Below are positions 1-12,504 of a DNA stretch of 64,000 nt, in pieces (the first letter of the stretch is position 1; each line of letters starts with the position of its first letter). The stretch spans positions 92,571,249 through 92,635,248 of the forward strand of contig CM042157.1 of the NCBI GenBank assembly GCA_023376005.1. Direction: 5' to 3'. This DNA comes from Doryteuthis pealeii (taxonomy: Eukaryota > Mollusca > Cephalopoda > Myopsida > Loliginidae). A model generated the notes under the pieces. It was not told the DNA's origin and did no database searches. It saw nothing but the letters and a program-made list of their open reading frames with translations. A program made the translations under genes and the position numbers.

Positions 1-870
1 TCATCACCTCTAGCTTTTTAGATATGCATACTGTACATTTTCTACACATACTGTACATAAAGGCGTATATGCATTCAGGGTTAATTTCTAATATTGTGTG
101 ACTTATGTCTTCTTTTTTAGTTATTGTGCAATAAATGTAAGTGATAGCATTACATTATATATATATAGCTATATATCAAGACGGATTTGGGCAGTTAAGC
201 GTAGCCAATACGTCTCAATCAACAGCCAGTAGTGCACTGGCAGTCAGCGCAGGAGGTTGTCATCCCTCGCAGCGCAGGAGGAAGGCGTCCCTCGACAATT
301 GTGTTACACAATATTTTGGGTATATATTTGTATTACAATTTCCAACGACGGACATTTTATTGCCTTACAAATGATTTAATTTTACTTTGTTTTTTGTTTT
401 TTTCATAGTCTCCAATGGCTTCAAGCTCGTCAAAACATCGAGGATGCCTCAACAAGGCCAATTATTTCTGAATTGTGTACATTGTGTCATCCAAGTATAT
501 TTATTCCGTCAATGTTCTTTATCTATCCTGTTTTATCTGTAATAAGCTGCTGCAACTGTTGAAATAAGCACGTAAATACTCTGTATATACTAAAATGAGA
601 CTATTTAAAAGACAGAAAACTAGAGGTGATAGAGCAAAATTGTTTATAAATTTGAATTCAGCACACCTAAATTAGTAAAAACACCTATTCACATTCTTGC
701 CTCATACAAAAAATATTTTTTTGTAAACCAGTGTTAGTATCACTTTAACCCTTATATTCCACAGTTTTTGCAGTTATCTATCAATGTCCAGGCATTTATC
801 TTTTCGTTTTCTTTCACATTCACCCTGTGATTTGCTGGAACTGCAAAATCTACCAGTTAACAAGTTCTCT
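1..870. other. AT-rich, nothing recognised
   Basis: No domain, splice pair or repeat family identified. The short frame at 141-374 has no protein-like features. Confidence 0.5.
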
Positions 871-875
871 TTTTC

Positions 876-1100
876 TTGTTAATCAATACTAGGTCTGGTA
901 TTCTAGCTGGGATAAGACGATCCATCTTTATCTCAAAGTCACAGAGAATTTTATGTGTTTCATTCTCAAGAACAGGTTCTGCTTTATGGATTTACAACTT
1001 TGTTGTATGGTCAAAATTGAGTTTCTTGCACAGTTTCCAGTTGATCACCTTTCCAACACAGTCTTTCATAGCGTTGTATTCTCATTGTGCTAGTCATTTT
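876..1100 (-). mobile_element. LINE C-terminal fragment
   Basis: The minus strand matches, with frame breaks, the block that is open at 41.1-41.4 kb (HIKFSGTLKIKTDHLIPARR). The same block recurs at 29.7, 55.4 and 56.5 kb. Confidence 0.6.
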
Positions 1101-1175
1101 CCGGAACAATAATGAATTCTTTTTGTATTATTTACATTATTCGGACCATTTTTTTCACCTTTATTGTTATCTCTA

Positions 1176-1216
1176 CTACGTTTCGACCGTTGTGTCCCTG
1201 GCCTTCTTCAGGTATT
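1176..1216 (-). ncRNA. Hammerhead-like motif, GGCC/ACGU class
   Basis: Minus strand: AUAC, CUGAAGA, A, GGCC hairpin closed by GGUC, GAAA, palindrome ACGU, A, GUA. Three pairs are possible in helix I. It belongs to the repeat family also seen at 22.2, 28.4, 45.3 and 63.5 kb. One unpaired A precedes helix II in this class. Confidence 0.38.
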
Positions 1217-1792
1217 TCTTCTCGGCCTCGTGAGCCTTCTCTTCGAACTTCTTGTCGAAGTCGGGAGCCTTCCCGGAACTTTGAACCCAACTCTTTATTC
1301 GATCCCCGGGGGTAGACTGTTCTCATTCCAATTGGACACATGGCGTAGTGGATATAGGCGTTGATTTAATACAGTTCTAAGTGAGAGTTATCTCTAGGCT
1401 GCAGGTTCAATCCTATCTATCTGTTTAATTCTCACTTAAAAAAAAAAATCTAAAAAAATCACACACTTTAATGTAATACATTCTACAATGGTGACATGAT
1501 CTTTTGATACTGGTATTTAGAAGACCTGTTCGGCATTTGTATTGTCCATTTAAGGCAACAGGTTGTTGTGCACATAAAAATGTCTGGAGCTTCGAAATTA
1601 TTCGGAAGATCAGAAGCAAATGTTATTTTGTATATTTTTGGACTTAAATCAATAAGCATGAACTTTGCATGACAACATGGCGTAGGTATAAAGACCTTTA
1701 GAAATATAGATTTCAAATTAAGTATATATTTCCATACTTAATTTGCATTATGGCTGATTGTAAAGTCCATTAAATAGAATATTTTTAACAAT

Positions 1793-2036
1793 AAAGTCGT
1801 CGGGGCGGTCTAATGTCGGTATGAGCCATACAGCGAGGGAGTCTATCCCCTTTTCACTAGCGCTAGACCAAGGAGATTGTTTTTAGCGTCTGAGGTGGAG
1901 CGCCACACCTACCATCAGCTCCTTACTTTACCGCATAGATTCCTGTGCTACTCATACGCTGAGTTGGCGAGGCCGGTATCGAACCAGGAACCTCATGGTT
2001 CCTGGTCTGACGCTCTACCGACTGAGCTAAGCCGGA
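1793..2036 (-). mobile_element. tRNA-derived SINE, second copy
   Basis: This is a reverse-orientation copy of the element at 21218: the tRNA-like head lies at the right end with the A box near 2010-2030 and B box near 1975-1990, and the body and tail match. No clear target duplication is visible. Confidence 0.85.
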
Positions 2037-2809
2037 GTATATTAATTATGACAAATTTAGAAGATATTCGTGAACAATATTTTTTTTTTAAATTCGAAAA
2101 TGTAATAGTTGTGCCCCAAAGCCTAACATTCATTATTTACTAAATAAATGGCAATGTCTGTCTGTGTATAACCAGTTGGCGCCTACACCAGTGATCCGTT
2201 CATTTTACAGACATATTAAGCTAATATTTGGGAATAAGACCAGCTAATTAGATTTCAACAAAAATCAATAATGGAACCCCTGAGGATATGTCTACAATGA
2301 AAGAAGAAAGAAAAGACGTTTCAGTGAGGGAGAGGAAAATGGAATAATTGTAACCTCTCTTCCCCAACTCACTGTTTACCGTAATTCTTGAAGGTTTCAT
2401 TTCCTCCTCCCCCTCCAATCCAAGAAGAAAGCTGGATGGAAGAAGGACTTACGACTTAAACAGCCACTGATAGTTCCACATAAAAGATTGATCTGCTGTA
2501 AACACACCTAGCAAAGGCACACATGTTCTCTAGCATTTTCAGGTGCACTCTAGGAACAGCGAATAACCCCACCTTTCCCGGGTAATACCGGGTACTGCAG
2601 CTAGTCACTAATAAAATAAGTCCGATCTAGTCCCCAAATTCTTCTCGGCAGTGACATTTTGAAGTGAGAATTCTACAGTTCACACTCACAAACGGCTTTG
2701 AAATATTTTGGTATAGTGATACACAATTCGACAGATCCGGATGCTTTTGACAAAGTCCTGAAGGTGATGAACTACACTGCTCACCTGATACTCTCCGAGT
2801 GGTACTCAC

Positions 2810-2965
2810 CGGACTTGCTTCTATGGCTTGTAGCACGGTCTCGGAATCCACTTTTTTGTTGCCTGATAATTTAGGTTCTTGTAACCCGTGCGAAATTTCA
2901 TCAAACATTTGGTTACTGTTCTTCAAGTTTCGTGCAACATATGTTTTGGGTAGCTTCCGCGGCAT
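2810..2965 (-). CDS. Possible short exon, unknown protein
   Basis: A minus-strand frame begins MPRKLPKTYVARNLKNSNQ and runs 52 codons to a strong donor, CCG/GTGAGT (2804-2809), ending in phase 0. The composition is protein-like and the donor is good, but no domain is recognised and no partner exon was found. Treat as weak. Confidence 0.25.
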
Positions 2966-3037
2966 TATGACCCAGTTTAAACTTGTAAAACATAAGTTCC
3001 CGAATTAGACTACATTGCACGTTCATCTGTGCGGCAT

Positions 3038-3286
3038 TCAAATCACACACGAATAAAACAATGCACAATATATCAGCGCACCAACTAACACGATACTACC
3101 AACCACAGCACTACCTATCACAGATTGAACTAATTCGGTTATGTGATATACATGTCGCAAACTAGCCTGTACCAAAATATTGCAAAACTTTTGACTCATC
3201 CCAGTAGGATATGTTTTTTTCCGATTTGTTACATTGTATATATATTTTAACGGTGTCGTCACATTTGATGTTATTTCCCCCATCAC
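3038..3286 (-). CDS. Possible membrane-protein fragment, unknown
   Basis: An 82-codon minus-strand frame ends with a strongly hydrophobic stretch, VIGSAVVGSIVLVGALIYCA, which could span a membrane. Part of this segment recurs in degraded form at 3706-3880 in the same orientation, so it may belong to a duplicated gene piece or a repeat. There is no recognised family and no confirmed splice sites. Confidence 0.22.
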   Translation of the reverse strand: MMGEITSNVTTPLKYIYNVTNRKKTYPTGMSQKFCNILVQASLRHVYHITELVQSVIGSAVVGSIVLVGALIYCALFYSCVI

Positions 3287-3358
3287 ACTTTTAACCTGCC
3301 GTGTCTCTTCACCAATACTGTTATTTCCTTCAATTTGAGATTCCTAATACAGGGGGGG

Positions 3359-3648
3359 GGGGTATTTGTCTCATACCCCACTTGTATGGACTGGGCACAA
3401 GGCCTCGTTTTAACGTGGGCCCACCCACAAGCCGAAGCTGATGGGTGGGAAAGAACAAAAATTGCGTCGATCCCTTCGGCATTTCCTCTCAAGGGGGCGC
3501 CTCAGGCACTGAGCAATAAACCCAGCCCTGCCCGCAAGGGGCCAGGTATTGCCTGGAGGGATAGCCCCCTGGGATCGACGCTATTAATTTTACTTTACCG
3601 GTCCAGTGGCCGAAGCACATTGGACCCCCCGAGTGGGCGAGGGAGTGT
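3359..3648 (+). mobile_element. GC-rich structured retroposon
   Basis: It contains the CCCACTTGTATGGACTGGGC start, the GCGTCGATCCC/GGGATCGACGC pair and the GGTCCAGTGGCCGAAGC end. It begins after a G run. The target duplication is not clear. Confidence 0.8.
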
Positions 3649-4009
3649 ATTTAAAAACTCTATTGAGATATAAATTAATTTTCATTTTCAATGCGTTGTA
3701 AAAAGAATTAGACTACGCTGCAAGTTCATCTTTCAAATTACACACAGAGTGAGCATTGCACAATGTGTCAACGCGCCAACTACCCCGTTACTGCCAAGTA
3801 CTGCGGGTTTGAAATCCTTCAGTCACGTGTTGCAAAATAACATGTGCCAAAATATTGCAAAACTTTTGACTCACTAATATAGATATGAAATCGCGTGAAA
3901 CTGATTGACAAAACTTTTAGCTATGATTTTACAATTGTTGAATAATAAAGAGAAACAATTTTATGGTATCTTTATTTCCACTCTATACAACATTGTGGTA
4001 ATTGTTATC

Positions 4010-4262
4010 GTCGTAGGAAATTGACATTTCGACCCGAGTTCAAATACCGGACGAGGCTGTTTGCCTTTCACATGGTGGGAAAGTAATAAATTCAACTATG
4101 CTCCCTCCAGCTATAGTTAAATAGTAGGACAGACTAGGTTCGTTAACCTTGGTATGGTAACCTATCTAGGAGAAAGAAAACTCTGAATTTAAACTCTTTA
4201 AACGCTTTAAAATTGACCTTGTGTCGCATCCTGCTCGAACGGAGAGGTTGAGTAAAATACAT
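4010..4262 (+). mobile_element. SINE family T (GTTCAAATCC head, TA-rich tail)
   Basis: The B-box-like GAGTTCAAATACCGGACGAG is followed by a body holding CCCTCCAGCTATAG, GGTAACC, CTAGGAGAAAGAAAACTCTGA and a TTGTGTCGCATCC end. The same body recurs at 15.35, 29.5, 46.5 and 62.2 kb. Confidence 0.7.
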
Positions 4263-5199
4263 ATACAATTTTTTTTCAGTAAATGTTTGCACGTTTAGAA
4301 TTGAGCAGTGAAAAATCTACAAGGAAAAAGAAACAGAAAAAATTCCTTTGAAAGATGTTATTCTTATTATTCTCTACACATTACAGATTGCTGTACTTAC
4401 AACAGTTCGGCCGCTTTACTCTTCGGCCTTCTTCAGGTGCCTTTTGTCGTACTCAGTGACCATGTGAGTACAGCGACCAAGATGAATATTACAGTTGGCA
4501 ATGCATAGAGTATAATAATAGCAAAGCATCATCTAAAAAATATGGACAATTATTTTGCTTTTCGCTTTGTAATATTTATAGTAGAATGGTTCCTTAAATG
4601 GACCAAGTAACCAATAAGCACCCCAAATCATCAACTTAATAAAAGTTTCATATTTTAACTCGTCACCGGTAACTTCCACTTCCAAATATTTGTAAACAAA
4701 TGATTTTAATCAGAAGTTTATGGAGATGTTGAACACACGATAAAGCAAATAAATAGATGGTTGGTACACGTAATCAAATTAAAATTCAATAGCAATATCT
4801 TTTTTTAAATAAATACTTTTGAATCAGAAATTTATGAATATTTTTCAACACTTACGATGATTTAAGAAAAAAGACGAAAGACGTTTTTATACTAAAATAG
4901 TTTTTACTTAATCAGAAGAGAAATATAATTATGTTTATTTAAATAAAAATACAGTTTTTATTTACAAAATATTTTTATGCTTATTTAAATAAAAGTATGT
5001 TGTTCTGAAATAGTATCACACAGTTTGTAAAAATTTGTTTTTCTCAGATACAATATAATTGCAAAAATCGTCAAATATTTGAAAGCGAAATTTACCGGTG
5101 TTGAGTTAAAATATGAACCTTTCATTAAGTTGATAATTTGGAGTGCTTATTGGTTACTTGGTTCTCTTAAACATTTAAAAATCTGATTATTAACTTGAA

Positions 5200-6170
5200 G
5201 TCTGCATAAATGATGTAACAGATATGTATTTCCCAATTGTATGAAATCATCATCTTCAAGTCGTGCTGACAACATGAATTCCCAGGACTTTCTCTCTCGC
5301 CATCCGTCTCTATTGGTCATCGCTCCTGGCAGGTAAGAGTATTTACAGAGTTTCGTTGGAGCCCTTATTTTCCGTAGTTGGTTATTATTCGGACGAAAGA
5401 AGGAAACAAACACGAATATAATATACAGACACATGTATTATCAAAAAAGTACAGAAATATTGTTGCAAATTTTGATGGCATTTGCTACGAGACTTATCTG
5501 TGAGGGGAAATAATGTTCGTTGGAGAAGTGGCCCTAGAAAGGGAAGTCTGGTCGCTGTAGTTGTTGAGTTTTGTAGAGACGCGTCCGTTTTGTCGGTTCT
5601 CGTCCGATAAGTAAAAGTAGGGGATGCTCTTTTAGAAGCTTCTCGCCTGGGTAACTGTTATTTTAAATGACGGTGATGGGGCCCTTTTTAAGTTGACTAT
5701 TTAGGTCCTCAACCTTCTGATAAGTATGCTGGTTAAAAAACGCCTCCGTCCAGGTCGACGGCCTACAGACAAGTACCGGGGTTTGATTCTGGCGCCAACA
5801 TCGTATTGGCGTTTGCCCTCTAGCGGCAGGGGAAGTTAATTCTCTATCAGATTTCCGATACAGGTCCTCAGAACGGCATCCATTTTCCGTACAGAGCTGA
5901 TGAATGTAAGTTTTTGCTGGTCGGCCAACATTGGCGTGTCCATGTGTAGGAGTTCACAGGAGAACGCCACTTATGAGTTCGTCCTTACTTTCCCAGCAAT
6001 GCCCAAAATGTTCGTCTTACGTGGGTGGTTTATGTGATAGGAAGTAAGTGGACGAATACTTGCTATTTTGTGGAGTGCTGCTCCCAGGATTAGTTCAAAG
6101 TAGCTTGCAGCATCTTTGTGTAGTTCCCATTTAAGTTTTTCATCAAGCGTTCCATCAAATTCCAAAAAAT
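5200..6170 (-). mobile_element. LINE C-terminal remnant, split
   Basis: Minus-strand reading gives DAASYFELILGAALHKIAS, then in another frame THGHANVGRPAKTYIHQLC, and at 5290-5340 LPGAMTNRDGWRERK. I recognise these as the C-terminal motifs of an animal non-LTR retrotransposon ORF2. About 480 bp at 5345-5830 interrupt the motif order. Confidence 0.6.
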
Positions 6171-6320
6171 TTCGAATTTTCTATTTAGTAGATAAGTTAC
6201 TGAAAAAGGTAAAAAAAAAAAGAGCGTAATATGCGGATGCAAAGACGAACTAGGAATCAATCAGAGGAGAATCATATTTCAAGTTAAGGAAGGTGATGAA
6301 AATAATATATTTTATACATA

Positions 6321-6732
6321 CTAACAAAATAAAAAAACGACCTCCGGGCGATGTAAAAATATACTTTTGATAGATATTGCTTGAAGAGGTGGAAGTTAAA
6401 AATTAAATGTCGGAGAGTTTGAACCATAAATCATGAAATCATCAAATTTATTAAAGGAGTAACCCCCCCAAAAAAATCAATTTGAAATCGAAACTAAGTT
6501 CTATTAACTTTGAATATATATTAAAATAAAACAAACTATATATAAATATATGATACTGGGGATGTATCTATTAAAACTTGTTTTAAAAAACAATGAGGAC
6601 TGTCTAATGTTGCATGCTCAAATTTTGAGTGTATTTATTCTATGTTATGACGATTTCGGGTATAGTGACGAAAGCAGTGACGTAGTTTTTGTTACAGATA
6701 AAAACCGGAAGCGAATCTCCATTATTAATAGA
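6321..6732 (-). mobile_element. Non-autonomous Helitron-like element, short family
   Basis: Reverse copy; the 3' terminus is TTAG instead of CTAG. Internal ORFs are chance translations of the repeat. Confidence 0.65.
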
Positions 6733-7074
6733 AATAGATATAAAGGGCACTTTGTGTGTATGTCTGTATGTGTGTATGTCCGGGTGAAAGTCCGAAAATA
6801 AAACAATTAATGACAGAGTGAATATATATAGACGGTCACTATCACAAGAGCTGACTTTTACTTTATTTATATTTTGGGGAAAAAAAACCCTGACGTCCCA
6901 CCAGGTCTTTTTAACGTGGTGATTTTTATGGCGCATCCAGTGAGGATTCAACTCGCGATTATTAGTAATAATGAATTTGAGAGACTAACTTTTTTTACAC
7001 CCCTACCCAGGCGACACCGGGTAGCCGCTTCTAGTAGAAAAATAAAAAAAATATGCTGTTAAATAAATCTAAAG

Positions 7075-7200
7075 GAGGAGGCGCCTTTCCCAATAGCATT
7101 AAGGCGATATGAAACACAGTCTCGTCCAGGATTTGAACTAGAATCGCTGATTCGATTTTCAGCGACGATAACCGTTACGATAAGTGCATCTCCCCCTCCT
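7075..7200 (-). mobile_element. SINE family T head fragment
   Basis: Reverse strand: a tRNA-like head with CGTAACGGTTATCGTCG and GTTCAAATCCTGGACGAGACTG. Most of the body is missing. Confidence 0.55.
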
Positions 7201-7339
7201 CTCCCTCCTTCTAAATACTTGAGATCTTGATTGCACAAGATTATCAAAAATAAATTTAAGTTATTCAACAAGATTTAACGTTCTCTTGTTAATGTTATTG
7301 TGCTGAAAATTCCAAACACTGAAAAGAAAAGAGTCAAGT

Positions 7340-7720
7340 CTGATTGATTGATTGCTTTTAATGGCATGTCTACCGATCGGGGTTATTTTATGCCAAGAGG
7401 TTAATGAATAGCATTTATTGTACATAAATATTTACATTTTCTGTGTAGTTATTTCTTAAGAGTGTTTTTATTGCACACGGTCCTAACGAAAACAAATAAT
7501 TTTAACAATTTTTTTTACCCATAAATGAGATTCTAATAGGTACTACCACTCCGAGTCAGAGTAGACTTGAGAGTAATGGCAATGATTGGGTACTTTATAC
7601 TCCCTAGATCTTCAGAACTAGAGCCTCACCATCAGTTTAGTGTCATAACCGGGACCCAGTTTTTCTGTAGGGGACTACAGTCAGCGTATCATAAGACCCG
7701 CCGACAAGGCGATGTGAAGT
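7340..7720 (-). mobile_element. Family P retroposon, diverged subfamily
   Basis: It shares the GGTACTACCACTCCGAGTCAGAGT block and the tail region with family P but is older and lacks the head. A similar diverged copy is at 18850-19110. Confidence 0.55.
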
Positions 7721-7815
7721 TTGGTACTTCAGGTAGAATATTGAATAATAATTGAACGTATAAGCACAATGTAATATTATTAAGTTGTTTCTGTTTCTGT
7801 AATATTCTAATCAGT

Positions 7816-8415
7816 TTGTTTGTTTTGTTTTGTTTTACGGCATATCAACCTCAGTGGGTCATTTAAAGCCGATAAAGTTTTGAAATAAAGTCATTCTTAA
7901 TGGATAATCAATGTTTTTTTTAAACATATTTTTCTATTTAACCCATAGATGGAACCCTAACAGGTACTACCACCCCGGGTCAGAGTGGAACAAGAAGCAA
8001 TGGTGATGAAGGGGTGCTCCACATTTCCCAAACCTAAAAAACTGGAACCTCACCATCAGATAGAGTTTAACGTCATTCCCAGGACATGTAGAACCTCAGC
8101 CACCGCCTTCTAGCACCCATATGATAAAAAGGGTTGGAGTTTGGAGTTTGCCATAAGGACATTAAGGTTGGGACAATCATATAGGTGCTTGGGCTTGACG
8201 TGACCAGCCGATTGATCGGAGGGGCCTCTCCGACCGACCGTCAAGCCCAAGAAAGGGCCAAAGTGGAGTATTGCAAGTCATGGACTGCTCAACCACCGGG
8301 ATTCTATCCTTAAGCATCACGGGTCGCCACCCACGGCCAACAGGTGTCCCCATTGGGGGAGTCTTACCCCTCTGCAGAGGTGCAGTCCGTGAATTCTAAC
8401 GCCCCAACCGACGGG
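7816..8415 (-). mobile_element. Family P retroposon
   Basis: Reverse orientation, from GTTTTACGGCATATCAACC to the CCCAACCGACGGGGCG head. Near full length. Confidence 0.8.
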
Positions 8416-8551
8416 GCGGATCAGTTTGTTATTCAATTAATATCATTTGTGATTTAAATACTAGTAAATAAGTCACTAAAAAGATATAAATTGTAATATA
8501 CTTATCCAAGCACGAATTAAGAAAGGATCAGAAGAAAACTATTTTAAAGGT

Positions 8552-8625
8552 AATTAGTTGGTTGGTTGGGTTTTACAGCATGTCAACCCATTTGGGTCAT
8601 TTTATGCCGAAGACGTGTTACATAA
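8552..8625 (-). mobile_element. Family P/LINE 3' tail fragment
   Basis: Only the tail block is present: GGTTGGGTTTTACAGCATG, then CAACCCATTTGGGTCATTTT. Confidence 0.5.
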
Positions 8626-8769
8626 TGGCCGTCGCAGCACCTATATTTTTGTGGCCTTGTGCCAGACTCGGAGAAACCTTAAAACAAAAATGTATTCCCG
8701 ATTCTCTGATTACTTGGATAGCCTTTGAAGAATCACCGAAAAAGAAATAAAAAACTTAAATGAGAGTTT

Positions 8770-9250
8770 GGTGACGCTATGTCTACGTTTAAGGAAAATC
8801 CAGTCTTTTGGACGACAAATGGTCCTTTGATCTTAGAGGCCGTGAACTCTGTTTGACCAGAATGATTCGAAGGAATAGAAATTCTATTATTTCTAGAAGG
8901 AACTAGAAAGAACCAGAAAAAGATCTTTCTGGAAAATTAGTTTCACAGACTATATAAGAAACCCGTCGGTAGATTTGCCAGTCAGAGAGTTAGAGTCAGC
9001 CAGAGGAGTCGGCCGGAGAGGCAGTGATCGAGGGTTAGTCCCGTATGGAGTTTAGGAAACTGTTGTCGCTAAAGACGATAAGGAAAGACCTGTTACTGTC
9101 AAGAAAAGCTTGTCACCGAGAAATTTACGAAGAACTAAACCCGAAGTTAAATCCAGTTAAGATACACCTCTTGTTAAGACAGAGATTATTAGGGACTCTC
9201 TCTCTCAAAAATTGCAGTGAAGTTTTTATTATAATAAACTTCTGAAAAAA
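8770..9250 (+). mobile_element. Candidate solo LTR or small pol II unit
   Basis: TATATAAG (8951-8958) is followed about 280 bases later by AATAAA (9233-9238) and an A run. The unit between contains GAGTTAGAGTCAGCCAGAGG-like purine-rich sequence. It resembles an LTR U3-R-U5 layout, but no paired LTR or target duplication was found. A 66-codon frame inside is not recognised. Confidence 0.3.
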
Positions 9251-9259
9251 AAAAAACCC

Positions 9260-10530
9260 AAATACGGTATTATCTTTTTATGAATGGAATTTCTACCCCA
9301 AACAAATAGTAAAGATACTATGATAGTATCGTGAATGGGACGACCACTAGTCACCCGTGGAGAAAGCCAAATTGACCGTGACTAAAAACCAACGGTCATG
9401 AAACTTGATACCAGAAAGGCAGGCGGCGTGCGTAAGGTGATACGCCATTGACCGAGGAAGAACTGCTGGATAGCTGGATATAGTAAACAAACAAGTTTAC
9501 GCGTGAAATGCCGCCGCTACATTATTGTTGTTATTGGTAGCATCGTATGAAAAACCAATAACGTTACATCTATCGATTTGGTAACGTGACGACGAACAAC
9601 CCCGCTACGTTACAGACGTTTGTTTTATTCATTGTTTTAAAATTCAATTTTTTTAAACTCAATTTTTTAAAACACATTTTTAGAACGATTTTATTCTATT
9701 TAACCCATAGATGATAAAAAGTAAAGATTGCTAATTATGGTCAAAATATCATATTTTATAAGTCTATTAACCAATTGATATTTGTGCAATAGAGTAATAT
9801 ATTGTCTTTGGAACAAATTGCCCAATCAGATCAAAAACAGCATTAGCATAGGAAATATTAAAATTGAATAGTATGAATTCAGAAATAATGATTTAAAAGA
9901 GAATTTTTTAGGAACTATTTGATAAAACATTTAACAGAATTTGATCTGCTTATAGATATTGTATCAATATTGTATATGCTCTGCGCAAAGATTATTTTTT
10001 CTTTTAAAGGCCGATGTGAGAAAATGGTGAAAAGGGGATATATCAAAGTAGGCATAACAAACAAACAAATAAATAAATAAAGGAAGATAAATCTACAGTA
10101 AAAAAAGAAACAAAACAAAACAAACTCAAAACAAAATGAACAAAAGATCTATATTGCAACAACGTTGTAACAGTGGTCCATGAAGATATTGATACTTCTA
10201 TTTAGGAAGGAGTTAAGGATTCTAATTGGAATTTCGAAAATTTGAATGATTAAAAAATAATGTACAGCTCGAACGTACCCCCCCAAAAAAAACAAAAAAC
10301 AAACTGTACCGGAAAATGTTTCATTATCTAAGAACTTTTAAGTGTAATAGTCTAATAAAAAGGTGCCGTTTTTGCCGGGTTACCGTTACGAAACCAGGAA
10401 TATCACAGATAATTTATCTGAATGCATCTATAGGACATGTCTTTAGGAATGTATTTCTGGGTTAAATAGTCACATCAGGAAATAGACCAGATGGAATCAA
10501 GATTAGTTTGCTGACTACTGGAGAAAAATA
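9260..10530. other. AT-rich, nothing recognised
   Basis: Low-complexity T- and A-rich DNA without recognisable genes or family members. Confidence 0.5.
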
Positions 10531-10539
10531 GTGATATAT

Positions 10540-10639
10540 CCAACTACTACTGCGATGATATACCAAATACCAACTTCATAATATATCCCTTAATATATTA
10601 TGAAGTTGGTATTTAGTATATTATCGCAGTAGTAATTGG
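10540..10639. repeat. 47-bp-arm palindrome
   Basis: Arms 10540-10586 and 10593-10639 pair almost fully (CAACTACTACTGCGATGATA opposite TATTATCGCAGTAGTAATTG). Confidence 0.85.
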
Positions 10640-10713
10640 TGCGTCGAATAGCAGTCGTCTTCCAAGCAGTCGTGGTGTAGTCTGGCGAGTAAGTTTAGGC
10701 TGGTAGGCTTAGG

Positions 10714-10997
10714 GGTATTTACATGTGTCCCACTTTCACACGATATGGCACAAGGCCGTTTTATGTGGGCACCACCCACAAGCCGAAACTCATGGGTGGT
10801 AGGTAGAAAAATTGCGTCGATCCCGCCGGCATTCCCCTCAAGGGGGGCGCCTCAGGCGCTGGGCAATAAACCCAGCCCTGCCCCTTTAAGTCAAGGGGGC
10901 AGGTATTGCCTGGAGGGATGGCCCTCTGGGATCGACGCTATTAATTTACCATCTCACCGGTCCAGTGGCCGAAGCTTACTGGACCCCCGCCTGAGCG
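10714..10997 (+). mobile_element. GC-rich structured retroposon, 12-bp target duplication
   Basis: Full-length copy ending ACTGGACCCCCGCCTGAGCG. The sequence GGTAGGCTTAGG flanks it at 10702-10713 and 10998-11009. The same internal inverted pairs are present. Confidence 0.85.
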
Positions 10998-11034
10998 GGT
11001 AGGCTTAGGTGCCTGTACCAACACAGTGACGACT

Positions 11035-11140
11035 ATTTTGAGCTTCATTTTGATATATGATACATGTTCTTGCGTTGGTAATTATACCTCTCCTAAACAA
11101 AATGGCATTACTTTTTGACTCACCCTCGTAATAGTGAAAA
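11035..11140. mobile_element. Mariner terminal fragment
   Basis: CTTCATTTTGATATATGATAC, then ACTTTTTGACTCACCCTCGTAA, matches the right end of the mariner element at 44.6 kb. Confidence 0.6.
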
Positions 11141-11939
11141 GACTATGTGCATGTGTAGGAAGTCTTGTAAGAATATGCACGATCACAAAATGAATGAAAC
11201 CAGAATGAAAAGTTTGGATAAAGTGGAGTGCACAGGATTACTTTCTGATGAGACACATGATGAGAATGGCCAGGATTTATTCCATAGAGCCCAGTCCCAC
11301 CTGTATTCTGTGCTTTCAGAATAGTTTCAAATCAGATTAGACGGCTCCCCGAAAACAATAAAAGCGATCAGCAGCAGTTACATGATGACATGTGCGGATG
11401 ACAGCTAAAGGTAGTGCTGACAAGCAACTGCAGTTAATGTTAGCTACCATGGTTAGATGGACGTCAAAGAGATTCAACCACTCGGAATGTGTATAAGTCA
11501 CTTTATTGTAAGAACTACAGGGACAAAACATACAACAGCTGCGACAGGAAGTAAAGACTGTAAGAAAGTAATATAGAGTAACCAGTGGTGTAGAAGGCTA
11601 GCCATTAGCAGAGCTGTGAAAAATTTCAAGAAAAAGGCTCATGTATCTTCGGCAAGTAGAATAGCATAGAAGGCGAATGAAAGAAAGAGCTAAAAAGTGA
11701 ACATCATTCGTCACCAACTCAGTCAGCTTTAGTAAAAGTGTTGCATATTCATGCAACGGAAGATGAACTTTCCGGTCAAAAGACAAAATAGAAAGATGAA
11801 GAAATATATATATATATATAAAAAGAAAACGGAACACTTCTCTTCCGGTCAAGAAATAAATAAAAGAAAAAATGAAAACGGAGACAGAGTCTTCCGGTGA
11901 AGAGAAGGAAAAAGAAAAATATTTAAAAAAAGGAAGTTG

Positions 11940-12260
11940 TCCGTTATTAGATCAAAAGATAAAAATGCGTAGGCATATTCATCGGATATAAAGACCAGAG
12001 GATTCGAGCGGACAGGTCAGACCCCAGTCAGCAGCCAAGAGGACAACCTCGCGTCTCCCGTCAGCAAACACCCCTCGGGCACTCATTGTGAACACTCGCC
12101 GCCTTCGCCAGCCACCCGGCATTTTCATTGTGAAGCTCTACTCCCCTCACCACCCACACACCGAAGGAAATAAAGACGGGTCATATTTTTTATATATACG
12201 TGTCTGCGGTTTTATTGAAGTCCAGTCAAGTGGCTATACAACAAAAGGTTTCCTGGAGAT
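11940..12260 (+). mobile_element. Candidate solo LTR
   Basis: ATATAAAG (11986-11993) and AATAAA (12169-12174) are spaced about 180 bp apart in a relatively GC-rich block, as in an R-U5 region. There is no partner repeat in the window. Confidence 0.28.
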
Positions 12261-12504
12261 AAGCAGAGCGGCCACCTTTCAGCAGATGAAGTGAACATTT
12301 TCCATTCCAGCAACTTGAGCGACCCAGTAAAAATTCATGTCTTTGGCCACAACGAAGCACTGATTGTTTCAGCACCCCCAACAACTAAATTCGAAATGAG
12401 GGAACCGGGCTAGAAAAGGCACTGAGAATCATCAGGGAAGCAAGTTTATCCTCTGCCCCAGGGACCAAGGGAGTGTCATATTATGTGTGTGTGGGTGTGT
12501 GTGT

